Assembly: GCA_015655095.1 (NCBI GenBank)
Contig: JAATFR010000274.1
Location: 1-8,065, forward strand
Direction: 5' to 3'
DNA length: 8,065 nucleotides
Source: Hyphomicrobiales bacterium
GTDB lineage: Bacteria; Pseudomonadota; Alphaproteobacteria; Parvibaculales; Parvibaculaceae
This document shows, piece after piece, positions 6,554 to 8,065 of this stretch. The translations under genes and the position numbers were made by a program. The first letter of the stretch is position 1, and every line of letters starts with the position of its first letter. The notes below the pieces were generated by a model. That model saw only the letters and a list, made by a program, of their open reading frames with translations. It had not been told where the DNA came from and did not search any database.

Positions 6554-7204
6554 ATGGCTCTCAAGGCCGTCATTATACCCGTTACCCCCTTTGAGCAGAA
6601 TTGCACAGTGCTGTGGGATGACGAAACCATGCGGGGCGCGGTATCCGATCCCGGTGGCGATCTTGAGCGGATTGAGAAGGTGATCGCAGAACAAGGCATC
6701 GTGCTTGAGAAGATCCTGCTCACCCATGGCCATCTGGATCATGCTTCCGGCGCAGGCGCGCTCGCCGCCAAATATGGGGTTCCGATTGAAGGCCCTCACC
6801 GGGACGACCAGTTCCTGATCTCCGATCTTCGCCGTCAGGGCGAGAAATACGGCTTTCCCCTCTATCCGGACTTCGAGCCGGACCCGTGGCTGGAGGATGG
6901 CGACGAGGTCGGCGTCGGCAATCTCACGTTCGGCGTGCGTCATTGCCCTGGCCACACGCCAGGACATATCGTCTTCTTCCACCAGCCCTCTCAATTCGCC
7001 CTGGTCGGAGACGTTCTGTTCAAGGGTTCGATCGGGCGCACCGATCTGCCGAGAGGCGATTATCAGACGCTCATTGAATCGATCCGGGACCGGCTATGGC
7101 CTCTGGGTGAGGATATAACTTTCGTGCCGGGACATGGGCCTGTTTCCACGTTTGGCTATGAACGGAAAACAAATCCGTTCGTTGCCGACAATAAGCTCGA
7201 CTGA
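6554..7204 (+). CDS. gloC: Hydroxyacylglutathione hydrolase-type metallo-beta-lactamase (GloC/YcbL-like glyoxalase II)
   Basis: A 216-residue metal-dependent hydrolase of the metallo-beta-lactamase fold, close in length and sequence to E. coli GloC (YcbL) as I recall it. That enzyme hydrolyses S-lactoylglutathione, the last step of methylglyoxal detoxification. All metal ligands are visible: THGHLDH (57-63, giving His58, His60, Asp62, His63), His134 in CPGHTPGH (131-138), Asp153 in VGDVLFKG, and His194 in PGHGP. The SDPGGD segment (31-36), GRTDLPRGD (161-169) and GYERKTNPF (201-209) also match this subgroup. The C-terminal helical domain of classical GloB is absent. The protein is cytoplasmic, with no signal peptide. 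The gene follows sctU after 74 bases and is not part of the T3SS. It may have its own promoter or receive read-through. A related thiol-ester hydrolase specificity cannot be excluded. Confidence 0.9.
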   Translation: MALKAVIIPVTPFEQNCTVLWDDETMRGAVSDPGGDLERIEKVIAEQGIVLEKILLTHGHLDHASGAGALAAKYGVPIEGPHRDDQFLISDLRRQGEKYGFPLYPDFEPDPWLEDGDEVGVGNLTFGVRHCPGHTPGHIVFFHQPSQFALVGDVLFKGSIGRTDLPRGDYQTLIESIRDRLWPLGEDITFVPGHGPVSTFGYERKTNPFVADNKLD

Positions 7205-7211
7205 AATCATC

Positions 7212-8039
7212 ATGTCGGGAAATAGCAAGGAACCGCAGCACGACTCCATCGAGGCATTGATCGCCATCATGGCAACCCTTCGTGATCCTGAGAGTGGCTG
7301 CCCCTGGGATCTGAAGCAGAATTTCCGCTCCATCGCTCCCTACACCATCGAAGAAGCCTATGAGGTTGCTGACGCGATCGAGCGTGGCAATGCTCAGGAT
7401 ATAAAGGAAGAGCTTGGAGATCTGCTCCTACAGGTTGTTTTCCATGCCCGCATGGCGCAGGAACAGGATCTGTTTTCCTTTTCCGACGTGGTAAAATCCA
7501 TCTGTGAAAAGATGATCCGTCGGCATCCGCACATTTTTGGCAACGAGAAGGCCGCCGATGCCGGCGCGGTCAAACTGCGCTGGGACGAAATCAAAGCCGC
7601 GGAGAAGCTGGAAAAGGGCGGGAGCAAGCGCCTCCTCGATGATATTCCAGCGACGATGCCGGCCCTCACCCGCGCCGTGAAGCTTCAGGGCAAGGCAGCG
7701 AAAGTAGGGTTCGACTGGCCTGGCACCCGCGAGGTGCTGGAAAAGCTGTCTGAGGAAACTGCCGAACTGATCGCGGAACTCGACACGGGCTCCCATCCTG
7801 ACCGGGTGGAAGAGGAATTCGGCGATTTACTCTTTGTTTACGCCAATCTCGCCCGCCACCTGAAGGTCGATCCGGAAGCCGCACTGCGCCGGACCAACGC
7901 GAAATTCATGTCCCGCTTTGCCCATATCGAGGATGCTCTGGCTCTCGACAGGCGCACGCCTCAACAATCCACACTGGAAGAAATGGACGCACTATGGAAC
8001 GAGGCAAAGAAAATCGAAAAGGCGCGCGTAAAAGAGTGA
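7212..8039 (+). CDS. mazG: Nucleoside triphosphate pyrophosphohydrolase MazG
   Basis: MazG hydrolyses (d)NTPs to the monophosphate and pyrophosphate, cleaning the nucleotide pool and, in E. coli, lowering ppGpp. From ATG 7212 the protein has 275 residues with two MazG domains. The first shows GCPWDLKQNFRSIAPYTIEE (29-48) and the metal-binding pattern Glu47, Glu48, Glu51, Glu67, Asp70. The second shows EETAE (181-185) with EEEFGD (200-205), including Glu202 and Asp205. The conserved joining segment ERRHPH-like RRHPHIFG (103-110) and KVGFDW (164-169) are present. An in-frame ATG at 7134 would overlap gloC by 71 bases and add 26 residues unlike MazG, so I reject it. ATG 7269 would cut the first helix. 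Only 7 bases separate it from gloC, with no clear ribosome site, so the two are probably cotranscribed. Confidence 0.95.
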   Translation: MSGNSKEPQHDSIEALIAIMATLRDPESGCPWDLKQNFRSIAPYTIEEAYEVADAIERGNAQDIKEELGDLLLQVVFHARMAQEQDLFSFSDVVKSICEKMIRRHPHIFGNEKAADAGAVKLRWDEIKAAEKLEKGGSKRLLDDIPATMPALTRAVKLQGKAAKVGFDWPGTREVLEKLSEETAELIAELDTGSHPDRVEEEFGDLLFVYANLARHLKVDPEAALRRTNAKFMSRFAHIEDALALDRRTPQQSTLEEMDALWNEAKKIEKARVKE

Positions 8040-8051
8040 TCAGCGCGCCTT
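8019..8051 (-). terminator. Inverted repeat, probable terminator between convergent genes
   Basis: AAGGCGCGC (8019-8027) pairs perfectly with GCGCGCCTT (8043-8051) around a 15-base loop. Read on the minus strand, the stem is followed by a T-rich run beginning TTTTCGATTTTCTTT, as in an intrinsic terminator. On the plus strand only two T follow, so termination of mazG would be weaker. The loop contains the mazG stop (8037-8039) and a minus-strand TGA (8042-8040), fitting two genes meeting tail to tail. The G/C stem and T run are seen; activity is inferred. The loop is rather long. Confidence 0.45.
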
Positions 8052-8065
8052 GATGGCCTCGGCCA
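8040..8065 (-). CDS. Possible 3' end of a convergent minus-strand gene (partial)
   Basis: Reading leftward from the window edge, one frame gives AEAIKAR followed by TGA at 8042-8040. Only seven full codons are visible, so product and reality cannot be judged from sequence. Support comes from the stem-loop at 8019-8051, which has its T run on the minus-strand side and places this stop in the loop, and from the lack of any other plus-strand gene start in the last 26 bases. Confidence 0.25.

Noticed and set aside
7134..7211. Upstream in-frame ATG extending mazG by 26 residues
   Set aside because: It lies within gloC, and the added residues do not resemble any MazG N-terminus. ATG 7212 fits the family and the 7-base spacing.
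1..8065. CRISPR array, tRNA, rRNA, insertion sequence or attachment site
   Set aside because: I looked on both strands for regularly spaced repeats, tRNA-like cloverleafs, transposase motifs and terminal inverted repeats and found none.

Overview
The window carries the distal half of a type III secretion system (T3SS, injectisome) operon. It runs without interruption into two housekeeping genes on the same strand. The order is sctN-sctO-sctP-sctQ-sctR-sctS-sctT-sctU, then gloC (glyoxalase II-type metallo-beta-lactamase) and mazG (nucleoside triphosphate pyrophosphohydrolase). All are on the plus strand. Coding is continuous, and the largest gap is 74 bases, between sctU and gloC.

Region by region: bases 1-63 hold the last 20 codons of an unidentified gene that overlaps sctN. 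Bases 56-2580 encode the cytoplasmic energising and length-control parts: ATPase SctN, coiled-coil stalk SctO and a short needle-length regulator SctP. Bases 2574-3671 encode the sorting-platform protein SctQ, with a plausible internal start for a short C-terminal product. Bases 3671-6479 encode the complete inner-membrane export gate and switch, SctR, SctS, SctT and SctU. Most junctions overlap or are a few bases apart (8-nt overlap before sctN, 7-nt sctP/sctQ, 1-nt sctQ/sctR, abutting sctS/sctT, 4-nt sctT/sctU), so this looks like one translationally coupled transcript. Gene order and remembered sequence resemblance, clearest in SctN, SctR and SctU, point to the SPI-2 (Ssa)/Ysc side of the injectisome families rather than to flagella. 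No flagellar gene is present.

Bases 6554-8039 hold gloC and mazG, 7 bases apart. A short inverted repeat at 8019-8051 contains the mazG stop codon and the likely stop of a convergent minus-strand gene that continues beyond the window.

The organism is Gram-negative. The gloC and mazG products and their GC-rich codon use suggest a proteobacterium, perhaps an alphaproteobacterium, but I cannot name a genus. Hand counts of single 60-base rows give 33-38% G+C at places in sctN, sctO and sctP, against 62-68% in late sctU and gloC. The operon therefore has a marked base-composition gradient. The T3SS was probably acquired and sits directly against conserved chromosomal genes.

Together the T3SS genes supply most of an export engine: ATPase and stalk, sorting platform, export gate, and substrate switch. 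Needle, inner rod, basal-body rings, SctV, secretin, translocon and effectors are not in this window. I see no new class of system. The points most worth checking are the SctQ internal start, the composition gradient with its missing terminator at the sctU/gloC junction, and a few substitutions at usually conserved positions.
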